From contig NZ_RQGH01000039.1 of NCBI RefSeq assembly GCF_004769635.1, forward strand, positions 62,001 to 126,000: a stretch of DNA of 64,000 nt, in the 5' to 3' direction. The stretch's first letter is position 1, and each line of letters begins with the position of its first letter. Positions 34,399-43,638 of this stretch are shown here, one piece after another. Below the pieces are notes generated by a model. That model worked only from the letters and a program-made list of their open reading frames with translations. It ran no database searches and had not been told where the DNA came from. The translations under genes were made by a program, and so were the position numbers. The stretch comes from Leptospira jelokensis (lineage in GTDB: Bacteria > Spirochaetota > Leptospiria > Leptospirales > Leptospiraceae).

Positions 34399-36332
34399 GC
34401 CAGTCGGCATCTGAGTTTCGTTTAGAAGCAAGTTTCCGGAAACGATTGTACTTCTTTACTGGAATGATTGTTTTTACGTTAACTGCGTATATTTTACAAT
34501 TATTCAACTTACAAATTGTGCAAGGGAGCGAAAACTCTCTCAAAGCCGAACGATTTGTCCGCCGTAGTGAATCCATTCCTGCTGATCGAGGCAATATCTT
34601 TGATCGTAATTTTTTAACTCCTGAAACAAGCCAACCCCTTGTATCGAACTCTGCATCCCTTGATGTGATCCTCAATACAAGTTTGCTAAAAAACGATGCA
34701 AAAAAAGTAAAAGAATTCATTTATAAATTCTGTGAAGCACTTTCCATTCCCATTGTTTATTATGAAAAAGAATTACAAGAATCCCGCCTCATCAAAAAAA
34801 TCCGCTCAAGAGAACCTTTTGTTTTACTGGAAGGGATTTCACGGGAACAACAAGAACGAATTTTAGTATTGGATAATATCAATCGTTATGTGTATCTTGT
34901 GTCATCCCCTGCTCGCGTTTACCATATGGGACCGGCACTCTCGCATGTGACAGGTTATGTGGGAAAACCAACCACCAGTGACTTACAAGAAAAAGAAATC
35001 AAAACCTACCAATTGATTGGAAAAGGTGGAATTGAATCCTTATATGACACTACCCTTCGTGGACAAGACGGCTTTCGCATCCAAAAACGAAACACAGAAG
35101 GAAACATCGAAGAAGAACGTGTCATTGAACATGCTGTCCCTGGGAATAATTTAATCCTCACCATTGACAGAGACATGCAAATCGCAGCATACAAAGCCCT
35201 AAAGGGTGTTAGGGGAACTGTGCTTGCCATCAAAGCAACCACCGGGGAAGTGTTGGCCATGGCATCAAACCCTGCCTATGATCCTAATATTTTGTCTGGA
35301 AAAAATAAACTCGAAAGATCAAATCACTTCACTCGAGTCACAAACAACGGTGGGTTTTTAAACTTAGCAATCCAATCTAGGTTCCCACCGGCATCCACAT
35401 TCAAAACCTTGGTGGGTCTTGCTGCCATGGAAAGTGAACACAAAATCAATTATGATCCCAAACAAACTTTTTCATGCCCAGCCAGTTTTACTTTAAAATC
35501 AACATTTAAAGGTGTGCCAGACCAAGTTTTTTATAACTGGGACAAAAAGAACCACGGCGAATTAAACTTAGCACAAGCCTTGGAAAAATCCAACTCAGTT
35601 TATTTTTACCAATTGGGATACAAACTGGGTGCAGAACCTATCCTCGCCTATTCTAGGTTATTCGGTTTGGATAAAAAAACAGGAATCGATTTACCAGGAG
35701 AAGCCACTGGATTTATCCCAAGTTCCGATTGGAAAAAGAGAACTTATGGAAACAAGTGGTTTGATGGGGATACGGTAAATTTATCCATCGGACAAGGATT
35801 TATTTCAGTTACACCAATCGAGATGGCTTTGTTTTATATGGCAGTTGTGAATAATGGAAAAATTTACAAACCGTACGTTGTGTCCGAAATTAGAAGCCCA
35901 CTGGACAACTCCCTCATACAAAAAACAGAACCTACCATTTTACGTGATATCCCTCTCAAAAAATCCACGGTGGAAGCTTTAAAAGAAGGATTGTATTTGG
36001 TTGGGTATTCTGGAACGGCATCTGGAGTTTTGAATTCTCCAAACTTACCAGAAATCGCTGGAAAAACAGGAACTGCACAAACAAGGCGTAGAGGTGCATC
36101 TTCTTCCAATCACGCCTGGTTTATTGGGTATGCTCCAGTCAATGCGCCTGTCGAAAAACAGATATTAGTTGCCGCTTTCGTAGAATATGGAGTTGGTGGT
36201 GCGGCTTCTGCGGCTCCTGCAGCAAGGGAAGTTTTTAAAGCTGCATTCCCTCCAGGTTCTTTCCCAAGAACTGATAGATCCCGTGCCAAAACCATGGAAG
36301 AAGAAGCACCAGTCGAACAAGAGGCATTTTAA
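34395..36332 (+). CDS. mrdA: Penicillin-binding protein 2 (elongation transpeptidase)
   Basis: A 645-residue class B PBP that cross-links peptidoglycan during elongation. One N-terminal membrane anchor ([17 protein letters not shown]) precedes the PBP dimer domain ([26 protein letters not shown] [16 protein letters not shown]). The catalytic motifs are PPASTFKTL (Ser about 335), SNSVYFYQ and AGKTGTAQ. The C-terminal end ([11 protein letters not shown]) is acidic. It overlaps mreD, and rodA starts at its stop, giving the usual PBP2-RodA synthase pair. Confidence 0.95.
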   Translation: MSQSASEFRLEASFRKRLYFFTGMIVFTLTAYILQLFNLQIVQGSENSLKAERFVRRSESIPADRGNIFDRNFLTPETSQPLVSNSASLDVILNTSLLKNDAKKVKEFIYKFCEALSIPIVYYEKELQESRLIKKIRSREPFVLLEGISREQQERILVLDNINRYVYLVSSPARVYHMGPALSHVTGYVGKPTTSDLQEKEIKTYQLIGKGGIESLYDTTLRGQDGFRIQKRNTEGNIEEERVIEHAVPGNNLILTIDRDMQIAAYKALKGVRGTVLAIKATTGEVLAMASNPAYDPNILSGKNKLERSNHFTRVTNNGGFLNLAIQSRFPPASTFKTLVGLAAMESEHKINYDPKQTFSCPASFTLKSTFKGVPDQVFYNWDKKNHGELNLAQALEKSNSVYFYQLGYKLGAEPILAYSRLFGLDKKTGIDLPGEATGFIPSSDWKKRTYGNKWFDGDTVNLSIGQGFISVTPIEMALFYMAVVNNGKIYKPYVVSEIRSPLDNSLIQKTEPTILRDIPLKKSTVEALKEGLYLVGYSGTASGVLNSPNLPEIAGKTGTAQTRRRGASSSNHAWFIGYAPVNAPVEKQILVAAFVEYGVGGAASAAPAAREVFKAAFPPGSFPRTDRSRAKTMEEEAPVEQEAF

Positions 36333-37846
36333 TGGCTGATCGTAATACAGAAAAACTCGATTATTTTTTAATTTTCTCCGTTGTTCTCGTGGCAATGGCT
36401 GGTGTCCTCACTCTTTATACACAAGAGGCAAACACGGCAGATGCATTGGGACGATGGTACAAACAATTTTCATTTGTATTTGTTGGTCTCATTGCAATGT
36501 GGTTTATGTCGAGGATCAACTACCAATTGATTGGTTCGTATGCACTATTCATTTATCTATTTTCCATTTTCCTCCTTGTGATCACCCTTATCCCAGGCAT
36601 CGGATACCTTCCTTCGGGTCGTGGGGCAAGGTCTTGGTTAAAACTTGGTCCCATCACCCTACAAGCCTCAGAGTTTTCTAAACTTGCGACAGTGATTTTA
36701 CTTGGCCAGTATCTTGTGATGAAAGAAAAGGAAATGCACAAAATTACAGTGCTGATCATTCCATTTATCATCTGTTTGGTGCCGATGCTTTTTATCATCT
36801 TACAACCAGATTTTGGAACTGCGGTTTCTTTTTTACCAATGTTATTCACCATGTTGTACTTAGGTGGGGCCGATATTTTACATGTTGGCTCGCTTCTCAC
36901 TTTTGGTGGGATCTCCCTTATGGTACCAATGTACCTTGCTTATTCACAACTCACGCTCATCCAACCACTCATCGATTTGCTACGTAAAGATAACAAAACA
37001 GAACTTGTATCGCTTGTGAACCAACTCCAAGGGAAAATTTGGCTTATCTTAGATGGGAAAAAAGTATCGGGTCTCACACTGCCTGGGATCGAAAATCCCA
37101 AAAACTTACAGATGATCCGTGAGGCCGCAGAAATTGTAAAAGATGAATATGCAAGCATAGGATATAAAATTTTATCGAACGAAGCCTTTATGTTTGGCCT
37201 TGGTGGCACACTAACACTCATTAGTTTGGTGATGATTTTCATTCGGATCGCACGTGGTTCAAGGCATCTAAGAAATTATTACATCACCATTGGGATTTTG
37301 GGACTTTCTGTTCTTTCTGCCATTGCAGTTCACAAATCCATCCCTTTCCGTGAAAACCAAGTGATCCGACTCACTGCCTTTTTAAACCCTGACCAATTCA
37401 AACAAGGGGCCGGTTACCAACTCCGGGCATCCAAACCTGCGGTTGGATCTGGAAAGGTTTTTGGAAAAGGACTTTTTCATGGAGAGATGACAGAAGGCAG
37501 GATCCCACATGTTCCCGAATCGGGAACAGACTTTATCTTTGCATCATGGGCAGAACAAACTGGATTCTTTGGAAGTGTATTGTTATTATTCTTTTTGATG
37601 TCCATCCCACTGCGCGGATTACAAATCAGTTTTGAAAGTAAGGACAGATTTGGTTCATTACTCGCGGCAGGAATTGTTGCCATGATTTTTTTCCATATTG
37701 CCATCAATGTGGGAATTGTGATTGGACTTCTTCCTGTAACAGGTGTTCCACTCACCTTTATGAGTTATGGTGGATCTCACTTGGTGATGGCGATGACAGC
37801 CGTTGGTATCATTTTATCGATCAAAAAACGTAAGTTTGCCAACTAA
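36332..37846 (+). CDS. rodA: Rod shape-determining protein RodA (SEDS glycosyltransferase) with large insertion
   Basis: A 504-residue SEDS protein that polymerises lipid II, working with PBP2. Family motifs are visible: [38 protein letters not shown], and [19 protein letters not shown] near the end. It is over 100 residues longer than typical RodA. The extra part lies at about residues 205-335, including a hydrophilic stretch ([19 protein letters not shown]) and an additional hydrophobic segment ([19 protein letters not shown]). The start directly follows the mrdA stop. Confidence 0.93.
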   Translation: MADRNTEKLDYFLIFSVVLVAMAGVLTLYTQEANTADALGRWYKQFSFVFVGLIAMWFMSRINYQLIGSYALFIYLFSIFLLVITLIPGIGYLPSGRGARSWLKLGPITLQASEFSKLATVILLGQYLVMKEKEMHKITVLIIPFIICLVPMLFIILQPDFGTAVSFLPMLFTMLYLGGADILHVGSLLTFGGISLMVPMYLAYSQLTLIQPLIDLLRKDNKTELVSLVNQLQGKIWLILDGKKVSGLTLPGIENPKNLQMIREAAEIVKDEYASIGYKILSNEAFMFGLGGTLTLISLVMIFIRIARGSRHLRNYYITIGILGLSVLSAIAVHKSIPFRENQVIRLTAFLNPDQFKQGAGYQLRASKPAVGSGKVFGKGLFHGEMTEGRIPHVPESGTDFIFASWAEQTGFFGSVLLLFFLMSIPLRGLQISFESKDRFGSLLAAGIVAMIFFHIAINVGIVIGLLPVTGVPLTFMSYGGSHLVMAMTAVGIILSIKKRKFAN

Positions 37847-37854
37847 CAAAGACC

Positions 37855-38694
37855 ATGAAGCCCACCAAAAAAATTCTGGATGCAGATGAGTTTTTCGAAA
37901 CGAAGGTAAAATTAGAAGAAGAACTCATCCGTTTAGAAGGATTAGAGCGGGAAGTGAATGAACAAATTTTGAAGTTAGTTGGCCTTTCAGAAAAACTCAT
38001 CAAAACTTCAGAAACAAACGAATCCCCTTATTTTTTACAAAGAAGCAAACGATTAAATGCCGAAATCATAAAATTTAAAATCAGAAACGAATACAAACAA
38101 AAGGAATTTGATTCCATTTACCACATCTTAAACAAAATCAAATCTGAAGATAAAATAGAATTTTTAGATTCGGCTCTCAAAAATCGAATCACAAAAATTG
38201 CCAAACGATTGGTAAACAAAAAACAAAGTGAAGGGATTACAAATTCAAAAAACACGAACCCTTCTTTCACCGAAAGGGTGCTGAACGCATCCCATTTGGC
38301 AAAAACAAATCCAACCAAACCACTAGCAGGCAAACTCGTTTTTATTTGTTATGTGTTAGAGGGCGTAAATTTCCTATTACCAAAAAAATCATACCGTATC
38401 CTTCGGAATATCCCTGCCTTCAAAAAACAGATCAGAATCAAAGACAAATTGATTTCCATGTTCCCTGGCCCTGGTTTTGTCCTAATGGAAGAAGGTGAAT
38501 CAAAAAACAAACATGTGATCCTTATGAAAAATGCAGAGAAAAAAGAATGTGGTTTTTATTTTGATGAATTAAAAGAAGATTGGGCCATTTCCAAATCCTC
38601 TCTCGATGCCATCTTAGAAAAAGAATCCAACCACAATTCCATCCTCGGCAAAATCAAACGCAAAGGAAAACTCTACCACATCATCAAACTATAA
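37855..38694 (+). CDS. Coiled-coil protein with possible CheW-like C-terminal domain
   Basis: A 279-residue cytosolic protein eight bases after rodA, so it is probably the last gene of the mre operon. The N-terminal half is highly charged and helical (KVKLEEELIRLEGLEREVNEQIL). The C-terminal half (about 160-279) follows the strand order of CheW: LVFICYVLEGVNFLLPKKSYRI, then ISMFPGPGFVLMEEGE, CGFYFDELKEDWAI and GKIKRKGKLYHIIKL. The CheW similarity is weak and inferred by eye. If true, it would link wall growth to a signalling scaffold. Confidence 0.6.
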   Translation: MKPTKKILDADEFFETKVKLEEELIRLEGLEREVNEQILKLVGLSEKLIKTSETNESPYFLQRSKRLNAEIIKFKIRNEYKQKEFDSIYHILNKIKSEDKIEFLDSALKNRITKIAKRLVNKKQSEGITNSKNTNPSFTERVLNASHLAKTNPTKPLAGKLVFICYVLEGVNFLLPKKSYRILRNIPAFKKQIRIKDKLISMFPGPGFVLMEEGESKNKHVILMKNAEKKECGFYFDELKEDWAISKSSLDAILEKESNHNSILGKIKRKGKLYHIIKL

Positions 38695-38710
38695 CAATCG
38701 TCTCACCACA

Positions 38711-38872
38711 CCTAACTCTCATTTATCGTCGCGTGCCTCAAATCTAGCTCTTATTCGCGCACCTAACTTTCGTTCATCTCCGTGCGCCTCAACCCTAGTT
38801 CATATTCGTGCGCCTCAACTCTCGTTCATCTCCGTGCGCCTCAACCCTAGTTCATATTCGTGCGCCGCACTG
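38711..38872. repeat. Tandem repeat with 26-bp units in alternating pairs
   Basis: Four clear 26-bp units run 38769-38872: units ending CGTGCGCCTCAACC/T that alternate between a GTTCATCTCC type and a GTTCATATTC type. The pairs at 38769-38820 and 38821-38872 are nearly identical 52-bp blocks. More diverged units extend left to about 38711. An inverted TGAGGCGC piece is at 39022-39029. There is no spacer structure, so this is a minisatellite and not a CRISPR. Confidence 0.75.
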
Positions 38873-39136
38873 AGTTCATCGAAGTGCGATCCGCGCCAGC
38901 GATTGGAGCGGAAATCCTTTCCATGGTTTACAAACAATTTGAGACAAAAATTAAATCAGGAAAGATTGGAGCGAAAAGCGCGGTCATTTTATAAAAAAAA
39001 TAAAGATCTAAAAGGAATTTGAGGCGCCCACATAACAGCAACCACACCACTGCCACCAGATCACAGATGCTATATCACCGATTCTATATTACAGATGATA
39101 GATCACAATTGATAGGTCACTGAGTTCATCGAAGTG
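38868..39136. repeat. 19-bp direct repeat pair around a REP-like segment
   Basis: CACTGAGTTCATCGAAGTG occurs at 38868-38886 and again at 39118-39136. Between them, 38896-38985 carries GATTGGAGCGGAAATCCTTTCC-like and GATTGGAGCGAAAAGCGC elements, which also occur inverted at 29481-29530. The 38695-39147 gap holds no convincing gene; one 62-codon frame there is made of the repeats. Confidence 0.6.
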
Positions 39137-39147
39137 ACGAGTTTCCA

Positions 39148-40077
39148 TTAAAACTGCAAAATTTGTAAACTTGTTTCTTTGTCTTTTGTGAGTTGGGCTT
39201 TTAATGCTTCGATGCCTTGGAATTTTTGTTCCTCTCGGATTTTTTTGACCATCTCCAATTCGATTTCTTTGCCGTATAAATTGTCATCAAAATCAAAGAT
39301 GTTTACTTCCACATGCAAACCTAACCCATCAAAGGTGGGATTAAAACCTATGTTGACCATTCCCTTATGGTCTTTGCCATCAAATTTGACAAAACAAGCA
39401 TACACACCAACAGAAGGGAGGAGTTTGTCACTCGGAACGTGAAGATTGGCGGTTGGGAATCCTATCGTGCGGCCTCGTTTGGCACCTTCCACAACAGTCC
39501 CAGTAATGTGGTAGTTACGACCGAGTAGGTTTTTTGCTTCTTCCATTTCTCCTTTGTCAAGGAATCCACGGATGAGGGAGGAGGAAATTTTACTGTCTTT
39601 CTTTAAAACTGCTTCTCGTAGTTCCACCGCATAACCATACTTAGTTTTATTGGAATTGAGTAATTCAAAATCTCCGCGGCGTTCTGCTCCAAAAAAATGA
39701 TTGTATCCGATGACGATGTGTTTGGCGTGCAAAGTTTTGATCATGATGTTTTCCAAAAAGTCTTCTGCAGACATTTTGGAAAGCTCTAAGGTAAACTCTA
39801 AAACAAGAAGATAATCTATCCCAAACCCGCGGATGAGTTCTTCCTTTTCCTTTTCGGAGGAAAGGTATTTGAAATTTGGTTTTTTACCTAGTACGACGGA
39901 AGGATTTGGATAGTAGGTGACAACAACCGAAGGAATTCCAAGTTCTTTTGCTTTTTCGACCGTGCGTAACAAGAGTGTTTGGTGGCCAACGTGGATTCCA
40001 TCAAAATTCCCGAGTGTGAGCGATGAACCACTTCGGAATTCATTTTGGATCGATTCTAAAGAACGAATAATTTTCAA
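39148..40077 (-). CDS. ribF: Bifunctional riboflavin kinase / FAD synthetase
   Basis: A 309-residue enzyme that makes FMN from riboflavin and then FAD. The N-terminal nucleotidyltransferase shows LTLGNFDGIHVGHQTLL (about 18-35) and GYNHFFGAERRGDFELL. The kinase domain has RGRTIGFPTANLHV (about 200-213) and GMVNIGFNPTFDG. Length and order match bacterial RibF. It is alone on the minus strand. The divergent exported-protein gene starts 36-45 bases away. Confidence 0.95.
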   Translation of the reverse strand: MKIIRSLESIQNEFRSGSSLTLGNFDGIHVGHQTLLLRTVEKAKELGIPSVVVTYYPNPSVVLGKKPNFKYLSSEKEKEELIRGFGIDYLLVLEFTLELSKMSAEDFLENIMIKTLHAKHIVIGYNHFFGAERRGDFELLNSNKTKYGYAVELREAVLKKDSKISSSLIRGFLDKGEMEEAKNLLGRNYHITGTVVEGAKRGRTIGFPTANLHVPSDKLLPSVGVYACFVKFDGKDHKGMVNIGFNPTFDGLGLHVEVNIFDFDDNLYGKEIELEMVKKIREEQKFQGIEALKAQLTKDKETSLQILQF

Positions 40078-40122
40078 AGGGGGACTTGTCTCGTAATCCG
40101 ATACTTGGAATAGGTGTTACCA

Positions 40123-40683
40123 TTGAAACTACGAACCCTACTCCTTACGGCAATCTTTTTATCAACCCTTGGTGCACTCTCCTCAGATGATTCCAAAATT
40201 CCCAAACAAGAATTTGGACTGGAGGAAGGTTTACTCCCAGAAGACATTTCCACTTTTCCTGAACTCAAAACCTGGGCCATTTACCAATCCTATGAACTAG
40301 AGCCCGATTCCCCGCACCTTGGTTTAGCAGATTCCATCTGTCGAATGGTGCCAGAATCTGGACTTCGGTTTTTACTCGAAAAACCAAGTAATACAAAATC
40401 CACAGTGTATCTCTACTTAGATTTGACCAAGTACAGACCACTCAAAGGTTCCAAGTTCAAACCGAGAAAATTACAAATCCTTGTGAATGGAAAACCCAAA
40501 CGTTCCCTCCTCACCGAAAAAAACCATGGATTCCAAAACCCAGTGGAAATCCCGCTCGAACCTTCCGAATACCCAGATGGAAAGATTTATGTGGAGTTAG
40601 TGCCGAGCCAAAACTCAGTGGGACGTTTTTGGGGGATATGGGATGCGTTTGTTGTGGAAAACCGTTTGGAGGAAAAAGAGTGA
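40123..40683 (+). CDS. Exported protein of unknown function
   Basis: Either TTG at 40123 or GTG at 40114 may start this gene; TTG is preferred because GGAATAGG then lies at a suitable distance. The 186-residue product has a signal peptide (LRTLLLTAIFLSTLGALS) and a beta-rich mature part (STVYLYLDLTKYRPLKG, KLQILVNGKPKRSLLTE, KIYVELVPSQNSVGRFWGIWDAFV). The fold resembles a jelly-roll carbohydrate-binding module, without a firm match. It converges on the STAS gene with no gap. Confidence 0.65.
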   Translation: MKLRTLLLTAIFLSTLGALSSDDSKIPKQEFGLEEGLLPEDISTFPELKTWAIYQSYELEPDSPHLGLADSICRMVPESGLRFLLEKPSNTKSTVYLYLDLTKYRPLKGSKFKPRKLQILVNGKPKRSLLTEKNHGFQNPVEIPLEPSEYPDGKIYVELVPSQNSVGRFWGIWDAFVVENRLEEKE

Positions 40684-41028
40684 TTAGACCGCGTATTTTT
40701 CGCGGTATTCGTCTTCCCCAATGGTTTGGAAGTAACTGGTAAGCCCTGCTACTTTGAAAACCTTCTCAATGGCTGGTTTCATATTGGCAATCGAGAACTT
40801 CCCTTGCAATTCTTGGACATAATTCAGCTGTTTGATGAGCATTCCAATCCCAGAAGAGTCAATGTAGTTGAGTTTCTCCAAATTGATGATGACATGGAGG
40901 TTTGGTGCAGGTTGGCTTGGGATATTGGTTTCGAGGAAGTTTTTAAAATCTAAGGAAGTGTAGATGTCCAAACTTCCAGAAATGCTGATCACAAAGGCGT
41001 CTGCATTCTTTTTCAGATTTATTTCCAT
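40684..41028 (-). CDS. STAS-domain anti-anti-sigma factor
   Basis: A 114-residue SpoIIAA/RsbV-like protein. LEKLNYIDSSGIGMLIKQL contains the canonical phospho-Ser motif DSSG (Ser about 58). GKFSIANMKPAIEKVFKVAG is the usual third helix region. It should bind an anti-sigma kinase when unphosphorylated. No kinase gene is adjacent; the HATPases at 4.3 and 9 kb are the nearest in this window. It is isolated, with its own 119-base upstream gap. Confidence 0.92.
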   Translation of the reverse strand: MEINLKKNADAFVISISGSLDIYTSLDFKNFLETNIPSQPAPNLHVIINLEKLNYIDSSGIGMLIKQLNYVQELQGKFSIANMKPAIEKVFKVAGLTSYFQTIGEDEYREKYAV

Positions 41029-41147
41029 GGGAGACCTACCGCAAGCCTCCTGTTTTTACGTTTTTTATTCAACCTTATTTTTAACAAATTAATGATTTCA
41101 TTTCAAAAGTCGAAAATAGATATAGAGTCTACTATCTGGGAGTTCGT

Positions 41148-41867
41148 ATGCGTACCTCGTTTGTCTTAATTTTTACCTTCTTCTTCACCGTTGGTCTTTT
41201 TGCCGCGGATGAAAAAAATGAACCTGTGAGCCAAGCAGATGCCCACAAACTGAATCCAGATGGAAGCATTGCACTCATTCCCTATAATGCAAAACAACAG
41301 CAGAAAATCGAACGGATTGGCAAGGAAGTGGATGATTACCATGCCATGATCAACGAAAAGGTGAAATTCCTTAGTTTTGAGAAAAAAATCAAAGACAGTC
41401 GTTATGGCCAAGTATCCAGCGCACGGGAAATCCACCTCCCTTATGAGCCGAGTTATGTGATGCACAGTCGTTTTGTGATGAAACTAAAAGGTGGTGGCGG
41501 TGCTGAAGGTGGTGGGTTTTCCCTTGATGAACTTTCTTTCTGGTCTCGTAAATCTCTCACCGAAAAAGGAAAAGACCCTGTTACCACTTACCGTGAATTA
41601 AAAAATAGTACGGCTGGTGGAGTGAAGGGCCTTGTACTTTCTGTTCGTACTGTGACCAATGCTGATGACAATACCCTCACCTATGAATTGGAAAAAATCC
41701 AAAGTCCATGGGAAAGGATCCGATTGGCAACAGCTTACCGTGATAGACTCCGCGAAGTGGCAAGAACCATTGACCGATACATCCAAGCAAAAGGAAAATT
41801 AGAAGCAAAAATGGTTTCTGAATCCGTTATGGAAGTCTCTGTGAGTGGTGATTTCGAAGAACCATAA
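41148..41867 (+). CDS. Exported coiled-coil protein of unknown function
   Basis: A 239-residue protein with a signal peptide (LIFTFFFTVGLFAAD). The mature part has a charged helical segment (QQQKIERIGKEVDDYHAMINEKVKF split by breaks), a Gly-rich turn (KLKGGGGAEGGGFSLDEL) and a long C-terminal helix (ERIRLATAYRDRLREVARTI). It is probably periplasmic. A structural or flagellar-sheath role would fit a spirochaete but is a guess. The DnaJ-like gene follows on the same strand. Confidence 0.7.
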   Translation: MRTSFVLIFTFFFTVGLFAADEKNEPVSQADAHKLNPDGSIALIPYNAKQQQKIERIGKEVDDYHAMINEKVKFLSFEKKIKDSRYGQVSSAREIHLPYEPSYVMHSRFVMKLKGGGGAEGGGFSLDELSFWSRKSLTEKGKDPVTTYRELKNSTAGGVKGLVLSVRTVTNADDNTLTYELEKIQSPWERIRLATAYRDRLREVARTIDRYIQAKGKLEAKMVSESVMEVSVSGDFEEP

Positions 41868-41895
41868 CATGTATTAGGTGGGATTTGAAAAGAGA

Positions 41896-42591
41896 ATGCC
41901 ACCACAAAACACAAACCTATACGAAGTACTAGAAATTCCCTTTGGTGCAACGACGGAAGAAATCAAAACTTCATTCCGTCGTCTAGCCAAACTCTACCAC
42001 CCTGATATCCCGAACACCGGATCCTATTCCAAATTCCAAAGTTTACATTTTGCCTACCAAACTCTGACAGGCCTTGCCAGAAAGCAGTATGATGAAGAGT
42101 TTAAAAAAAATTATGCCAAAGAGTTCCTAAAACGAAAACTAGAAGAACACCCCATCGTTTTACCTGTATCCCGAGTTCGGTTTACGACAGGGATCATGGA
42201 CCTTGCCAAAAGGGGCCTGATGCGAAAAGGATTTCGAAACAAGGATCGAAGGAAAGTGACTGGGATTGATTATGATCTGGTGATCGATCTAAAAGAATCA
42301 GAAATCATCCGGCCCGTGATTGCCGTGATCCCACTCACGGTTCGCATCGTATGTAGGGACTGTATGGGTAGTGACCCTCACTGCCCTGCCTGCAATGGCC
42401 GAGGGAGTTATAAAGGGTATCGCAAGTTAAATGTAGAATTCCCAGTATCTTCCCTTGTCCCATCCAAGGTGTTTGAGTTTGATCTCTCTAAATTCCGACC
42501 AGATTCTTTCACCCATTTTAAGAAAAAATTCCTTCGGGTCAAACTCCTTGTGCATAAAAATATCCCTTTACGGACAAAGACCGCCGTCTAA
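41896..42591 (+). CDS. DnaJ-like protein with unusual C-terminus
   Basis: Start chosen at ATG 41896 (MPPQNTNLYEVL), which begins right at the J domain; GTG at 41878 is an alternative. The J domain (about 6-70) has the HPD motif (LYHPDIPN). Instead of the full DnaJ zinc domain there is one pair of CxxC motifs (CRDCMGSDPHCPACNGRG) and then a beta segment (KVFEFDLSKFRPDSF, LRVKLLVHK). At 231 residues it is shorter than DnaJ. It should stimulate a DnaK partner. It lies 11 bases before manA. Confidence 0.85.
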   Translation: MPPQNTNLYEVLEIPFGATTEEIKTSFRRLAKLYHPDIPNTGSYSKFQSLHFAYQTLTGLARKQYDEEFKKNYAKEFLKRKLEEHPIVLPVSRVRFTTGIMDLAKRGLMRKGFRNKDRRKVTGIDYDLVIDLKESEIIRPVIAVIPLTVRIVCRDCMGSDPHCPACNGRGSYKGYRKLNVEFPVSSLVPSKVFEFDLSKFRPDSFTHFKKKFLRVKLLVHKNIPLRTKTAV

Positions 42592-42602
42592 AACGGAAAC
42601 GG

Positions 42603-43622
42603 ATGGAGAGGATTCCAAAAGTCTTATTTGTTACCCCAATTTACAAAGAAAAGATATGGGGTGGCAGAAAATTGGAATCCCAATTGGGACGAAAGATCCC
42701 TGAAGGCCTCATTGGTGAATCCTGGGAAGTCTCCGTCTACGATTCCGATATTTCACTCATTGAAAATCCTGAGTTCCAGAACCTTCCCTTAACAACACTC
42801 ATCCAAAAAGCACCCAATGAAGTGCTTGGAAAACCGTTTGCAAATGCTAGTTTGCCCCTGCTTGTCAAAGTCATCGATGCCAAAGAAAAACTTTCGGTGC
42901 AAGTCCACCCCGATGATGCCTATGCCCTGAAGTATGATCCCAAATCCAAAGGGAAAAAAGAATGTTGGTACGTTTTGTCCGCAGACCCTGGTGCGGAACT
43001 CGTAGTTGGTTTTGGAACCCAAACAAACCGTGAAGACTATGAATCTCTCGTAAAACAAAATTTAGGTGAATCTGTCTTAAAAAAATGGCCAGTGAAACCG
43101 GGGGATGTATTCCTTCTGAATCCTGGCACCATCCATGCCATTGGTGGTGGTGTGGTACTTCTCGAAGTGCAACAATCCTCTGATTCTACCTATCGTGTGT
43201 ATGATTATGGTAGGATTGGTGATGATGGAAAACCAAGAGAACTGCATTTAGAAAAGGCATTGTCTGTTTTGAATTTTGAAGCATCCAAGGGTGAGGAAAA
43301 ATTACAAAAAACTCTGCTTGGCCACCATCCCTTTTCCCGGTATCTTTTCACATCCAATGACAAATTTAGGTTAGAGTCTTGGGAATTCAACCAAGCACAA
43401 AACTTCACCTTTGCACCGTTAAATGAACCTTCTTGTTTTGGGATCTTTTTTACTGTATCCGGTTCGGTTTATTTTCCTGAACTGAGGCGTATGGTGGGTC
43501 CAAATGAAACATTTTTTGTCACAGCATCTGGATTTGTCGAAACCATTTCTGCATCAGCTTCTCCAGGCACAAAATTAGCGTATATGTCAGCAGGAACTGA
43601 TCTGGTAAAATACCAGTCGTAA
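42603..43622 (+). CDS. manA: Mannose-6-phosphate isomerase, class I
   Basis: A 339-residue zinc enzyme that interconverts fructose 6-phosphate and mannose 6-phosphate. Motifs include TPIYKEKIWGGRKL, LVKVIDAKEKLSVQVHPDD (zinc His), KKECWYVLSADPGAELVVGF (zinc Glu) and PGTIHAIGGGVVLLEVQ with DSTYRVYDYGR. Length matches the short bacterial class I form. It likely feeds GDP-mannose and polysaccharide synthesis. It converges on the pirin gene. Confidence 0.95.
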   Translation: MERIPKVLFVTPIYKEKIWGGRKLESQLGRKIPEGLIGESWEVSVYDSDISLIENPEFQNLPLTTLIQKAPNEVLGKPFANASLPLLVKVIDAKEKLSVQVHPDDAYALKYDPKSKGKKECWYVLSADPGAELVVGFGTQTNREDYESLVKQNLGESVLKKWPVKPGDVFLLNPGTIHAIGGGVVLLEVQQSSDSTYRVYDYGRIGDDGKPRELHLEKALSVLNFEASKGEEKLQKTLLGHHPFSRYLFTSNDKFRLESWEFNQAQNFTFAPLNEPSCFGIFFTVSGSVYFPELRRMVGPNETFFVTASGFVETISASASPGTKLAYMSAGTDLVKYQS

Positions 43623-43638
43623 AAAAGATTTTTTTGAT

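Noticed and set aside
38769..38872. Possible CRISPR array
   Set aside because: Units are 26 bp and directly abutting, with no unique spacers; they alternate as two variants of one sequence. No cas gene is nearby.
38834..39022. 62-codon plus-strand frame
   Set aside because: It is made of the tandem repeat and REP-like elements and has no ribosome-binding site or protein-like pattern.
41148..41867. Naming the exported coiled-coil protein as a flagellar-coiling protein
   Set aside because: Size and export signal would fit, but I could not match diagnostic sequence, so it is left unnamed.
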